A DNA stretch of 64,000 nucleotides. It comes from JBNGOQ01 sp050589645. GTDB lineage: Bacteria > Bacteroidota > Bacteroidia > Flavobacteriales > Flavobacteriaceae. The stretch lies in contig NZ_JBNGOQ010000001.1 of NCBI RefSeq assembly GCF_050589645.1, positions 1-64,000 of the forward strand. The letters run 5' to 3'. Below the pieces are notes generated by a model. That model saw only the letters and a program-made list of their open reading frames with translations, was not told the DNA's origin and did no database searches. A program made the translations under genes and the position numbers. The number at the start of each line of letters is the position of its first letter. Position 1 is the first letter of the stretch. Of this stretch, positions 27,387 through 35,041 are shown in pieces.

Positions 27387-29018
27387 ATGGGATTAAGGAC
27401 GTTTATTATTGGAATTGGCACCTTGTTGGCTTTTACCGGGCACAGCTTGGCACAACAGGCAGATTCCATTCCAAAAAAGGAAAACGACACCACCAATCGG
27501 GTACCATTGGATACACTTGCCATGGACATGGAAGGTGTCAAGCAAATGGAGCTGATGTCGGCCCCCTCCGGACCTGAGGGCAACCCGTTGCTGTTGACCA
27601 AGGAAGAAAACAACTACACCCTCAAGGACCATCCGGAAGCAGCTAAATTCGATAGCCTTTGGCTCAAGGAGCTTTCGGAAAACGCATCGCTTTTCGATGC
27701 CATGTATGAAGAGGTGTCGCAATTGGACGTGGAAACCGTACCGGAGTATACCCTTGATACGGAAACGCTAAAAAAAAGATTGGAGGCCCTAAACCAAAAA
27801 ACCCCGTTCAACATTGCGTACAATCCTTCCTTGGAAAATGTTATAAAATCCTTCCTGACCCGTAGAAGGGACCTGATGGAACGCATGCTTACCGCAAGCC
27901 AGTTCTATTTCCCGATGTTCGAACAAGAATTGGATAGTTACAATATCCCTTTGGAAATTAAATACCTGGCCATAGTAGAATCTGCCCTGAACCCCAGGGC
28001 AAGATCACGGGTCGGGGCAACTGGACTTTGGCAATTCATGTACAGCACAGGCAAAATGTACAAATTGGATGTAAGCAGTTATGTAGATGAAAGAAGAGAT
28101 CCCATTGCCTCCACCAAGGCCGCTTGTGCTTATTTGTCAAGACTGTATGATATTTTTGGGGATTGGGACTTGGCGCTTGCCGCATACAATTCTGGCCCGG
28201 GGAACGTGAACAAAGCGATCAGAAGATCAGGAGGCTATAAGAACTATTGGAACATTCGGAGAAACCTTCCACGTGAAACAGCGGGCTACGTCCCTGCATT
28301 TTTGGCTACGATGTACCTGTTTGAGTATGCCGAGGAACACGGCCTTAAAGCCAGGAAGGCCGAACGACCATATTTTGAGACCGACACGGTCCATGTAAAA
28401 AGCTTGATAACCTTTGATCAAATTTCCGAGTTGGTCGGGGTGGGCGTCAAGGAACTAGAGGTGCTTAATCCTTCCTATAAATTGAATATTATCCCTTACG
28501 TGAAGGGCAAGAATTATGCTTTGCGGCTTCCCAAGGAGGCCATGGGCAAATTCGTGAACAACGAAACCGCCATCTATGCACACGTGACCGAGGAATTAAA
28601 GAAAAAGGAAAAACCCCTGCCACAACTGGTGAAGGCAGACAACCGCATTCGGTATAAGGTGCGAAGCGGCGATTATCTCGGAAAGATTGCGGAAAGGTAC
28701 GGCGTAGGGGTAAGCCAGATAAAACGTTGGAACGGCCTGCGCAGCAATAACCTGCGAGTAGGACAACGGCTGACTATTTTTTCCAGAAGGCCTGTAGCCA
28801 CTAGTGCCGCCAAGGGAAGTGGCACCAAAACCACCTCCAGCACAGCATCGATTCCCGCGGGCACCAAGGTCCATACGGTCAAAGAGGGGGACTCCCTTTG
28901 GACCATCTCCAGAAAATATCCGGGAGTTTCCATTGAAAATTTACGAGAATGGAACGGTATTAGCGGTAACAATCTAAAACCGGGCACAAAACTGAAATTG
29001 TGCGATTGTTCTTCGTAA
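27387..29018 (+). CDS. MltD-like lytic transglycosylase with LysM domains
   Basis: 543 residues from the ATG at 27387. Periplasmic enzyme that cleaves the MurNAc-GlcNAc bond of peptidoglycan, leaving 1,6-anhydroMurNAc. Signal peptide MGLRTFIIGIGTLLAFTGHS; a family GH23 domain at about 150-300 with catalytic Glu at 198 (AIVESALNP), the GATGLWQFM and AYNSGPGNV motifs; one weak LysM-like segment near 335-385 and two clear LysM repeats (YKVRSGDYLGKIAERYGV near 425-440 and HTVKEGDSLWTISRKY near 500-515) that bind glycan chains. An upstream TTG at 27369 was rejected because it precedes the signal peptide. The DUF4837 gene follows after 11 bp. Confidence 0.94.
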   Translation: MGLRTFIIGIGTLLAFTGHSLAQQADSIPKKENDTTNRVPLDTLAMDMEGVKQMELMSAPSGPEGNPLLLTKEENNYTLKDHPEAAKFDSLWLKELSENASLFDAMYEEVSQLDVETVPEYTLDTETLKKRLEALNQKTPFNIAYNPSLENVIKSFLTRRRDLMERMLTASQFYFPMFEQELDSYNIPLEIKYLAIVESALNPRARSRVGATGLWQFMYSTGKMYKLDVSSYVDERRDPIASTKAACAYLSRLYDIFGDWDLALAAYNSGPGNVNKAIRRSGGYKNYWNIRRNLPRETAGYVPAFLATMYLFEYAEEHGLKARKAERPYFETDTVHVKSLITFDQISELVGVGVKELEVLNPSYKLNIIPYVKGKNYALRLPKEAMGKFVNNETAIYAHVTEELKKKEKPLPQLVKADNRIRYKVRSGDYLGKIAERYGVGVSQIKRWNGLRSNNLRVGQRLTIFSRRPVATSAAKGSGTKTTSSTASIPAGTKVHTVKEGDSLWTISRKYPGVSIENLREWNGISGNNLKPGTKLKLCDCSS

Positions 29019-29029
29019 AAAATAATCTT

Positions 29030-30052
29030 ATGAAAAAAATAGGAACACTATTGATTGCCGCCATCCTTGTAACCATCTCTTGCAACGACGGAGCAAAACG
29101 AAAGGATTATCGGCCCACCTCCATTGGGGCCATTAATTCCTTGGCCGTTGTAATGGACAAACAACTTTGGGAGGGGCCCGTTGGCGACAAGGTTCGGGAA
29201 ACCTTTGCCGCACCTATACTTGGACTTTCCTGGGAAGAACCCCTCTTCACCATTAATCATATGCCCGCCAAGGTATTTACGGGGACAGTGAGGAACACCC
29301 GCTCGGTCTTGGTCATAGACCAGGACAGCCTTAATCTAGCCCATATAAAGAGCGATGTGTATGCCAGGCCGCAAAGAATATCGGTAATCAAGGGTAGAAC
29401 GGAGGAAGAGATCATAGAAAATCTGGAAAGGAAGTCGGGAGAAATCATAGCGTCCTTTAAGAATCTGGAGATACGGGAAACACAGAAGCGCTTTCTAAGG
29501 TCCTTGAACAAAGAAAAAGCGTTGGAGGAAAAGTTCAATATTTCCCTGACCATGCCCTCGGTCTATAAAGTGGGCAAAGAGGAAGACAATTTTGTGTGGA
29601 TCGACCGTCAGATTCTAAAGGGAACCATGAACATTATAGCATACACCATGCCGTGGGACAGCTTTACCAATGATTCCACTTTTGTACGTGATATAGTACG
29701 TATGCGCGACTCTATAGGACAGAAATATATTCCTGGCCCGGACGTGCCCGGAAAGACCACATTTATGGTGACAGAAAAGGCTTTTGCACCCTATGTGTTC
29801 CCTGCCGAGGTAGCCGGAAGAAAGGCCGTGGAAGTCAAGGGCATATGGGAAATCAACAATTATCCTATGGCCGGACCCTTTATCACCTATATTATCAATG
29901 ATCAAGAAAACCGCAGAAAAGTGGTCATAGAAGGCTTCACCTTTGCCCCTGCTACGGAAAAAAGAGAATTCATGTTTGAATTGGAGGCCATTTTAAAAAC
30001 CATAAACTTCGGAAAAGGCCAAGTAAGCAATAAAGAAATTGCCCAGGAATAA
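29030..30052 (+). CDS. DUF4837-family lipoprotein
   Basis: 340 residues from the ATG at 29030. Lipoprotein signal MKKIGTLLIAAILVTISC with lipobox TISC (Cys 18). The body (DYRPTSIGAINSLAVVMDKQ..WEGPVGDK, ..PWDSFTND..FVRDIVRMRDSIG) matches DUF4837, an uncharacterised Bacteroidota family often next to lytic transglycosylases. It follows the LysM transglycosylase by 11 bp, suggesting a role at the cell envelope; function unknown. An in-frame ATG inside the preceding gene was rejected. A bidirectional terminator follows directly. Confidence 0.87.
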   Translation: MKKIGTLLIAAILVTISCNDGAKRKDYRPTSIGAINSLAVVMDKQLWEGPVGDKVRETFAAPILGLSWEEPLFTINHMPAKVFTGTVRNTRSVLVIDQDSLNLAHIKSDVYARPQRISVIKGRTEEEIIENLERKSGEIIASFKNLEIRETQKRFLRSLNKEKALEEKFNISLTMPSVYKVGKEEDNFVWIDRQILKGTMNIIAYTMPWDSFTNDSTFVRDIVRMRDSIGQKYIPGPDVPGKTTFMVTEKAFAPYVFPAEVAGRKAVEVKGIWEINNYPMAGPFITYIINDQENRRKVVIEGFTFAPATEKREFMFELEAILKTINFGKGQVSNKEIAQE

Positions 30053-30080
30053 AAAAGCGCCCTTTTGGGCGCCTTTTTTT
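30051..30080. terminator. Bidirectional rho-independent terminator
   Basis: GCGCCC (30057-30062), loop TTTT, GGGCGC (30067-30072), with an A-run before and a seven-T run after. It can terminate the DUF4837 transcript on the plus strand and the 56-residue protein gene (stop at 30099) on the minus strand. Confidence 0.85.
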
Positions 30081-30098
30081 GTGCGGGAGCGTTCATCT

Positions 30099-30269
30099 CT
30101 AATCGAACGCAAAGCCCGTGGATAACCTGAAGATGAAGGCGTAAAGTACCACAAAGAACAAAGCAAAACAGAACCAAGAAAAGGCCTTAAAGTACTTTGT
30201 AAGTATGATATTCCCTAAATTTCTAAAAGCATCCACATAAATTTCCTTTACAAGTAAAAATTTCCTCAT
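30099..30269 (-). CDS. 56-residue membrane protein, copy 1
   Basis: Starts with ATG at 30269 and ends with TAG at 30099-30101. The product begins MRKFLLVKEIYVDAFRNLGN, continues with YFKAFSWFCFALFFVVLYAF as a single membrane helix (about 26-47), and ends FRLSTGFAFD. It is homologous over its full length to the 56-residue product at 30562-30732, about 60% identical by eye, which argues strongly that both are real genes. It may belong to a family of ~55-residue flavobacterial proteins annotated only as a DUF (DUF6747 as I recall, unverified). An imperfect box GACCTTTG lies upstream (about 30298). Function unknown. Confidence 0.85.
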   Translation of the reverse strand: MRKFLLVKEIYVDAFRNLGNIILTKYFKAFSWFCFALFFVVLYAFIFRLSTGFAFD

Positions 30270-30508
30270 ACACCTAATTTTTGAGTTTAGTACTGGTGCA
30301 AAGGTCCATGTTTAGCCCTACCGGAATAAATTAATTGGATAAAAGGCCACGAATTCTGGATATCCCAAATCGCGCTCTTTTTTTGTCCGACCAAAGGTCA
30401 ATTTTCTTGGGTTAAGCACAGTAGATATCTACTGGGGCCATGGGGGCAGTACATATTTTTGTCAGCTTAGGAGATACTGTGGGGTGCCATGGAAAAGGTT
30501 TTAAAATA

Positions 30509-30537
30509 GAAAAGCATCCTCAATAAGGATGCTTTTC
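30509..30537 (-). terminator. Terminator of 56-residue protein gene, copy 2
   Basis: GAAAAGCATCC (30509-30519) and GGATGCTTTTC (30527-30537) form a perfect 11-bp stem with a 7-nt loop. On the minus strand the stem is followed by TATTTTAA. It lies 25 bp after the stop at 30562. Confidence 0.75.
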
Positions 30538-30561
30538 CATAACCTATAAGGTGTTCCTGGG

Positions 30562-30732
30562 TCAATCAAAGGCGAAACCTGTGGAAACCCTGAACAAAAA
30601 AGCGTATAAGACGATTAAAAAGCTTGCAAAACAAAACCATGCAAATGCTTTAAAATAAGATTTCACAAAGACATGCCCCAAGTTTTTAAAAGCATCCAAA
30701 TAAATCTGCTTGATGAGTAGTAGGTTTTTCAT
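30562..30732 (-). CDS. 56-residue membrane protein, copy 2
   Basis: ATG at 30732, TGA at 30562-30564. The product begins MKNLLLIKQIYLDAFKNLGH, then YFKAFAWFCFASFLIVLYAF as a single membrane helix, then FRVSTGFAFD. Same length as copy 1, with the pattern [VI]KxIY[VL]DAF[RK]NLG, YFKAFxWFCFA, VLYAFxFRxSTGFAFD conserved. It has its own -7 box (30777-30784) and its own terminator (30509-30537), so the two copies are separately expressed. The positively charged N-terminal side and acidic C-terminus suggest the N-terminus inside. Function unknown; an assembly or regulatory subunit of a membrane complex is only a guess. Confidence 0.87.
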   Translation of the reverse strand: MKNLLLIKQIYLDAFKNLGHVFVKSYFKAFAWFCFASFLIVLYAFLFRVSTGFAFD

Positions 30733-30776
30733 GGTATTGGGTTTTAGGTTAGAATCGTTTTCCTTACCATATAACT

Positions 30777-30784
30777 CAAAATTA
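30777..30784 (-). promoter_or_regulatory. -7 promoter box for 56-residue protein gene, copy 2
   Basis: Minus strand TAATTTTG, perfect TAnnTTTG, 44 bp before the ATG at 30732. Confidence 0.55.
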
Positions 30785-30897
30785 GAGGTTTAGGTATTTT
30801 TCCGGGCCCGTTTGTTGTGAATGGAAGTGATATCGTGGTGAAACGTAAAACTTTAAACTTGATGGGCCTTTTAAGCGTAGTACAGAGGGCCTAAAAA

Positions 30898-30933
30898 CCA
30901 AAACCGCCCCCATATGGATGAGAGCGGTTTTGG
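30898..30933 (-). terminator. Probable terminator of the PorE-like gene
   Basis: CCAAAACCGC (30898-30907) and GCGGTTTTGG (30924-30933) form a 10-bp inverted repeat with a 16-nt loop; on the minus strand it is followed by TTTTTAGG. It lies about 30 bp after the stop at 30962. Confidence 0.6.
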
Positions 30934-30961
30934 ATGCGTGTAGCGCCCACCCCAATGGCTG

Positions 30962-33496
30962 CTACATACGTACAATAATAAATTCGGATCGTCTGTTAAA
31001 TTCATGTTTTTGACCACTGCAGCGCACCGTGCCGTCGCACTCGTTGAGCAATCTTTCCTCACCGTACCCAATGGCGCTTTCGATGCGATCAGGGGACACC
31101 CCTTTGGAGATCAGATAATCCCTGGAGGATTTGGCCCGTTTGTCCGACAGGTACTTATTGTATACCCTACTGCCCCTGGAATCGGTGTGCGACTCTATCT
31201 TAATGACCATATCAGGATATTCGGCCATGACCTCGACCAACTTGTTGAGCTCTTCCGAAGCGTCCCTTCGTATCGAGAATTTATCAAAATCGAAATAAAT
31301 CAGATCTGTCTTAAGTTTCTTGATGCCTTCCTCGATTACGATAAGTTCCTTTAACTTTTTCATGGAAACCGATACGTTTACCAGTTCGTTTTCTTTGGTG
31401 GTAATAGTCTGTTCATCATCAAAATAGGATCCCTTTAAGGTCTTGATGGTATACTTGGTGGTACTGTCCAGATCCTCAAAGACAAAGCTACCATCTGTGT
31501 CCGTAACCACTTCCTTGAGCTTCATATTGTGCTCATCCAAAAGCATCACAAGGGCTTCTGGCATAACCTCCCCGGTAATTATCTCGGTGACCACGCCGGC
31601 AATGGCATTTTCATTTACCTCTTCAGGGATGAGACGGGCAACGGAGTAGATATCATCATCTCCTTTCCCACCCTTTCGGTTGGAAGCGAAAAAACCTTTT
31701 TGGGTCTCCTCGTTAATGATGTATGAAAAATCGTCCCTACGACTATTTATAGGCTTGCCCATATTCTTCACCTCTTGGAACCCATCCTCATCGTAGGCGG
31801 CCTCATAGATATCCAGTCCGCCAAGTCCCACATGCCCATTGGAAGAGAAGTAAAGCTTTTTTTCATTGATAAAAGGGAACATTTCCTTTTGTTCCGTATT
31901 GATTTCCGGCCCCAGGTTTCTCGGTTCGGAAAAACGGCCCTCGGAAAGCACATCGACCACAAAAATGTCAGTAGCGCCCAAACTTCCAGGCATATCGGAA
32001 ACAAAGTACAAGAGTTTTCCATCTGGGCTCAACGCGGGATGCCCTGTGGAATAGCTGTCACTATTAAAGGGAACTTCCCGGGCCTCGGTCCACTCCCCAT
32101 CTACTTTGGTCGAGGTATAGATTTTTAGGTTGTTGATCCCGTTCTTGTCGCGCTTTAATTTTTTGCCGTAGTTGTTCCGTGTAAAGTACATGGTCTTGTT
32201 GTCTGGCGAAAAGGTTACCGCGGCCTCGTGGTACTTGGTGTTTATTTTTTTGGAGAATTTTATGGCATTTTTTACCTCTTGCGATTCTTCGTTGATTTTG
32301 GCCACATAGAGATCCAGATAGGGCTGGTTGTTCCATTTATACCGCCGGGTCGTAAAAAAGGAGGAATCCTTGGCCGAAGCGTAGACCATTTTATTCCCTT
32401 CGTGGAACATGGGCGAAAATTCAGAATATTTGGTATTGATGGCCAGATTCTTTATCTCAAAAAGCCCTTCCTGGCCCCTGATCTGGTCCAATACCGCTTC
32501 CTTCCTAGCTCTTTTGGACGGATCATAAGCTACCTTTCCTTCTTTCAGCTTCTTGTTGTACAGACGCATCAAACGTTTTGCTCGGGCATATTTGCCCGTC
32601 CCTTTTAGGGAATGGGCAAATTTAAAGATGTTGTCGGCCGACATTTCCTCTTGGTACTGCTCATACAACACATTATACCAATAGTAGGCCTTTTCCATAT
32701 TGGTGTTGAAGTAATGGGCATCTCCCGCCCTTTGTACAATGTCATAGGAAAATTGCTGTCGTTTGCCCTTACCAAGGGCTTCCTCATAGAGTTCGGCTGC
32801 TTCGGCATACCACATTTTGTTGAAATAGAGATCCGCTTTCTCCAACAGCTTGTTTTGACCGGAACTTCCTATTGGAGCCTTGTTTTGGTCTATTTGGGAT
32901 GCTTGGATCATATCATAGGTCACCTCCTCTACGGGCATGGTCTGTTCAGGGACAGGCTCCAATGTTTCTTTTTCGAGGGATTCCAAGACCTCATTTTCTA
33001 TGTGAAGGATCCACACTTCCTGGATATAACGCCCATAAAGTTGTGATTTTGCAGCTGCCATCGCCTCCTGTTCCGAGGTATAGCGTTCCAGATAGATATA
33101 GTTTAACCCGTTGTTGGGGTTGGCGATATAACCCGCGTTGAACCCTTGGTTCAGCAATTTTTTTACGACCCTTTTTGTATTCTTCTTATTGCCAAAAACA
33201 CCAGAAATAATATAATGCCCGTCCTTGGCTCCTTCCAGGTTGTGGAGGGTCCTGCTTTTTATGGACGTGCTTGCGCTAGCCGCATCCCTAGCCTCTGTTT
33301 TGACCGTTGGTGAAGAGGTATTGGCTACCACACCTGAAGTGTTGGGGTTGGCCAACAAGCCTTTTTGGGGGACATCCTGGGCGGAAATTCCGAGCGATAG
33401 CAGAAAAGCGAGTATCGCAATACTTTTTTTTATGCCGGAAATCGATACCAGGAACGCAAAAAAGTCAGTTATTATTTCGGGTAAGTGTTTATGCAT
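30962..33496 (-). CDS. PorE-like outer-membrane protein: SPOR-like, TPR, PD40 propeller, CRD and OmpA domains
   Basis: 844 residues. Signal sequence near residues 20-40 (KKSIAILAFLLSLGISAQ); a SPOR-like module at about 92-165 (DGHYIISGVF..YIANPNNGLNYIYLERY..VWILHI); TPR-like helices about 215-330; PD40/WD40-like beta-propeller about 350-610 (repeated TxxxHPALSPDGKLLYFVSD-type blades); a carboxypeptidase-regulatory-like domain near 630-705 (IAGVVTEIITGEVMPEALV); and an OmpA C-terminal domain near 729-844 (IYFDFDKFSIRRDASEEL..IESHTDSRGS) that binds peptidoglycan. The last four match the order of Porphyromonas PorE, a T9SS component; the SPOR-like front is additional and is shared with the SprF-like protein at 4603-6714. 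Monocistronic, promoter box at 33522. Confidence 0.87.
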   Translation of the reverse strand: MHKHLPEIITDFFAFLVSISGIKKSIAILAFLLSLGISAQDVPQKGLLANPNTSGVVANTSSPTVKTEARDAASASTSIKSRTLHNLEGAKDGHYIISGVFGNKKNTKRVVKKLLNQGFNAGYIANPNNGLNYIYLERYTSEQEAMAAAKSQLYGRYIQEVWILHIENEVLESLEKETLEPVPEQTMPVEEVTYDMIQASQIDQNKAPIGSSGQNKLLEKADLYFNKMWYAEAAELYEEALGKGKRQQFSYDIVQRAGDAHYFNTNMEKAYYWYNVLYEQYQEEMSADNIFKFAHSLKGTGKYARAKRLMRLYNKKLKEGKVAYDPSKRARKEAVLDQIRGQEGLFEIKNLAINTKYSEFSPMFHEGNKMVYASAKDSSFFTTRRYKWNNQPYLDLYVAKINEESQEVKNAIKFSKKINTKYHEAAVTFSPDNKTMYFTRNNYGKKLKRDKNGINNLKIYTSTKVDGEWTEAREVPFNSDSYSTGHPALSPDGKLLYFVSDMPGSLGATDIFVVDVLSEGRFSEPRNLGPEINTEQKEMFPFINEKKLYFSSNGHVGLGGLDIYEAAYDEDGFQEVKNMGKPINSRRDDFSYIINEETQKGFFASNRKGGKGDDDIYSVARLIPEEVNENAIAGVVTEIITGEVMPEALVMLLDEHNMKLKEVVTDTDGSFVFEDLDSTTKYTIKTLKGSYFDDEQTITTKENELVNVSVSMKKLKELIVIEEGIKKLKTDLIYFDFDKFSIRRDASEELNKLVEVMAEYPDMVIKIESHTDSRGSRVYNKYLSDKRAKSSRDYLISKGVSPDRIESAIGYGEERLLNECDGTVRCSGQKHEFNRRSEFIIVRM

Positions 33497-33521
33497 TAGC
33501 TATTTGTTCTAGACTAAACGT

Positions 33522-33529
33522 CAAATTTA
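33522..33529 (-). promoter_or_regulatory. -7 promoter box for the PorE-like gene
   Basis: Minus strand TAAATTTG, perfect TAnnTTTG, 25 bp before the ATG at 33496. Confidence 0.6.
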
Positions 33530-33729
33530 ACAGTTCTAATGCACCCCTGTTAAATTTTGTTGTGAAACGGCTGTTTTTTGTCGCGTAGACCTGATCTGAG
33601 GCCCTAAAAGCACCCTTAAGGCCTGTGCACCTTAACGATAAAGTACTGTCAACAAAGGCACGGCCGGGGATTGTTCTAGGCAGCCAAAACACTTTTGTAC
33701 CAATTGGAATTTTTTAGGCACAAGCACAA

Positions 33730-33757
33730 AAAAACATCCTTGAAAAAGGATGTTTTT
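33730..33757 (-). terminator. Terminator of tatA
   Basis: AAAAACATCC (33730-33739) and GGATGTTTTT (33748-33757) form a 10-bp stem with an 8-nt loop; on the minus strand a T-run follows. It lies 23 bp after the tatA stop. Confidence 0.8.
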
Positions 33758-33779
33758 GCAACGATTATATACTTGTTCG

Positions 33780-33965
33780 CTAATCTTCTTTTTTCTCCTC
33801 CAATTTTTCGTCTTCCTTGGAAGCGTCCTTAAATTCCTTGATGCCGCTTCCTAAACCCCGCATTAATTCCGGAATTTTTTTCCCTCCAAACAAAAGGAGC
33901 ACAACCATTACAACAATGGCTATTTGCCAAGGTCCTATCGCTAAAAATGTAAGTAAAGATATCAT
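33780..33965 (-). CDS. tatA: Twin-arginine translocase subunit TatA/E
   Basis: 61 residues. Forms the protein-conducting oligomer of the Tat pathway, which exports folded proteins across the inner membrane. One membrane helix (about 10-27, GPWQIAIVVMVVLLLFGGKK), the FGGKKIPELMRGLGSGIKEFK amphipathic helix, and an acidic/basic tail (EEKKED). tatC is not adjacent, as is common in Bacteroidota. It has its own promoter box (33984-33991) and terminator, and is divergent from the M23 peptidase gene. Confidence 0.94.
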   Translation of the reverse strand: MISLLTFLAIGPWQIAIVVMVVLLLFGGKKIPELMRGLGSGIKEFKDASKEDEKLEEKKED

Positions 33966-33983
33966 GGTATTTTATTTATAAGA

Positions 33984-33991
33984 CAAATGTA
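33984..33991 (-). promoter_or_regulatory. -7 promoter box for tatA
   Basis: Minus strand TACATTTG, perfect TAnnTTTG, 18 bp before the tatA ATG. Confidence 0.65.
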
Positions 33992-34150
33992 CTAAAAAAG
34001 TTACTAGAAAGCTGTTAATAATAACGCCTCCGTACTATTTTAATTGTGCTGGACCATATGTGGATATTTTTCGTATACATAGGGGATGGCACCAAGTTTG
34101 AAATTTATGGAAATTTAAAAGGGATTGCCCTCAAAATTCAATACTAACCT

Positions 34151-34158
34151 TATATTTG
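34151..34158 (+). promoter_or_regulatory. -7 promoter box for the M23 peptidase gene, abutting its start
   Basis: TATATTTG, perfect TAnnTTTG, only 6 nt before the ATG at 34165. It excludes the in-frame TTG at 34156 as a start and predicts a leader of about 3 nt. Confidence 0.55.
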
Positions 34159-34164
34159 CGTACG

Positions 34165-35034
34165 ATGGCCAAAAAAGAAAGAAAAAGGAAGGAAATCAAA
34201 AGAAAGTTACTGCACAAGTATCGCTTGGTTATTCTCAATGAAAGTACTTTTGAAGAAAAGCTTTCCTTTAAATTAAGCCGGCTCAATGTATTTGTTACCG
34301 GATCTCTGGTCATCATTGGTCTTATTGGCCTTACTACCCTTTTGATCGCTTTTACCCCCTTGCGGGAATATATTCCCGGATATTCCTCCACCCGCCTTAA
34401 ACGCCAGGCCACCGAACTGACCTATAAAACGGATTCCCTGGTGACGGTTTTAAATTATACCAATAGGTATTTGGATAACATACGGCTGGTTCTAAAGGGA
34501 GATATCGAAAACAGTGAGATTAATAGGGATTCGCTCTTCGAACAGTTTAAATTGGACCCATCCACCGTTGATTTAACCCCTATCAGGGAGGACTCCCTAT
34601 TAAGGGCCCAGGTGGCTTTGGAAGACAAGTACAATCTTTTTGAGCGCGCACCGGGAAGTAAAAGCCTAATCCTGTTTACCCCGGTAAGCGGCACGGTGTC
34701 GCAAGAGTACGATGCGGAGAAAAAACATTTTGCAGTAGACGTGGTTGCCGCTAAGGACGCACCGGTCAAGGCTGTGGCCGATGGCATGGTCATTTTTGCC
34801 GAGTGGACCTCCGAAACCGGTTATGTCATCATCCTGGAACACAAGGAAGGCCTTATCTCGGTTTATAAACACAACGGTTCGTTAAACAAGGCCCAGGGAG
34901 ATATTGTCCGCATTGGAGAGGTCATTGCGTCCGTGGGCAATACCGGGGAATTGACCACAGGTCCCCATCTCCATTTTGAACTTTGGAACAACGGAAGTCC
35001 GGTAAACCCTAAGGACTATATCGATTTTAAATAA
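34165..35034 (+). CDS. M23-family peptidoglycan endopeptidase, membrane anchored
   Basis: 289 residues from the ATG at 34165. Lys/Arg-rich cytoplasmic start (MAKKERKRKEIKRKLLHKYR), one membrane helix at about 48-70 (VTGSLVIIGLIGLTTLLIAF), a coiled periplasmic linker, then an M23 (LytM) domain at about 180-280. Zinc ligands are visible as HFAVD (HxxxD) and GPHLHFE (HxH), so it should be an active D,D- or D,L-endopeptidase, unlike degenerate EnvC-type activators. The downstream GH3-like gene begins 7 bp later. Membrane-anchored M23 proteins of this shape are common in flavobacteria, partner unknown. Confidence 0.93.
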   Translation: MAKKERKRKEIKRKLLHKYRLVILNESTFEEKLSFKLSRLNVFVTGSLVIIGLIGLTTLLIAFTPLREYIPGYSSTRLKRQATELTYKTDSLVTVLNYTNRYLDNIRLVLKGDIENSEINRDSLFEQFKLDPSTVDLTPIREDSLLRAQVALEDKYNLFERAPGSKSLILFTPVSGTVSQEYDAEKKHFAVDVVAAKDAPVKAVADGMVIFAEWTSETGYVIILEHKEGLISVYKHNGSLNKAQGDIVRIGEVIASVGNTGELTTGPHLHFELWNNGSPVNPKDYIDFK

Positions 35035-35041
35035 TCATTGC

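Noticed and set aside
28265..28280. Third parS-like sequence in the lytic transglycosylase gene
   Set aside because: Only 14 of 16 positions fit, the first two bases are wrong and the outer symmetry is lost; it may be a chance result of codons for LPRETAG. Kept only as a remark.
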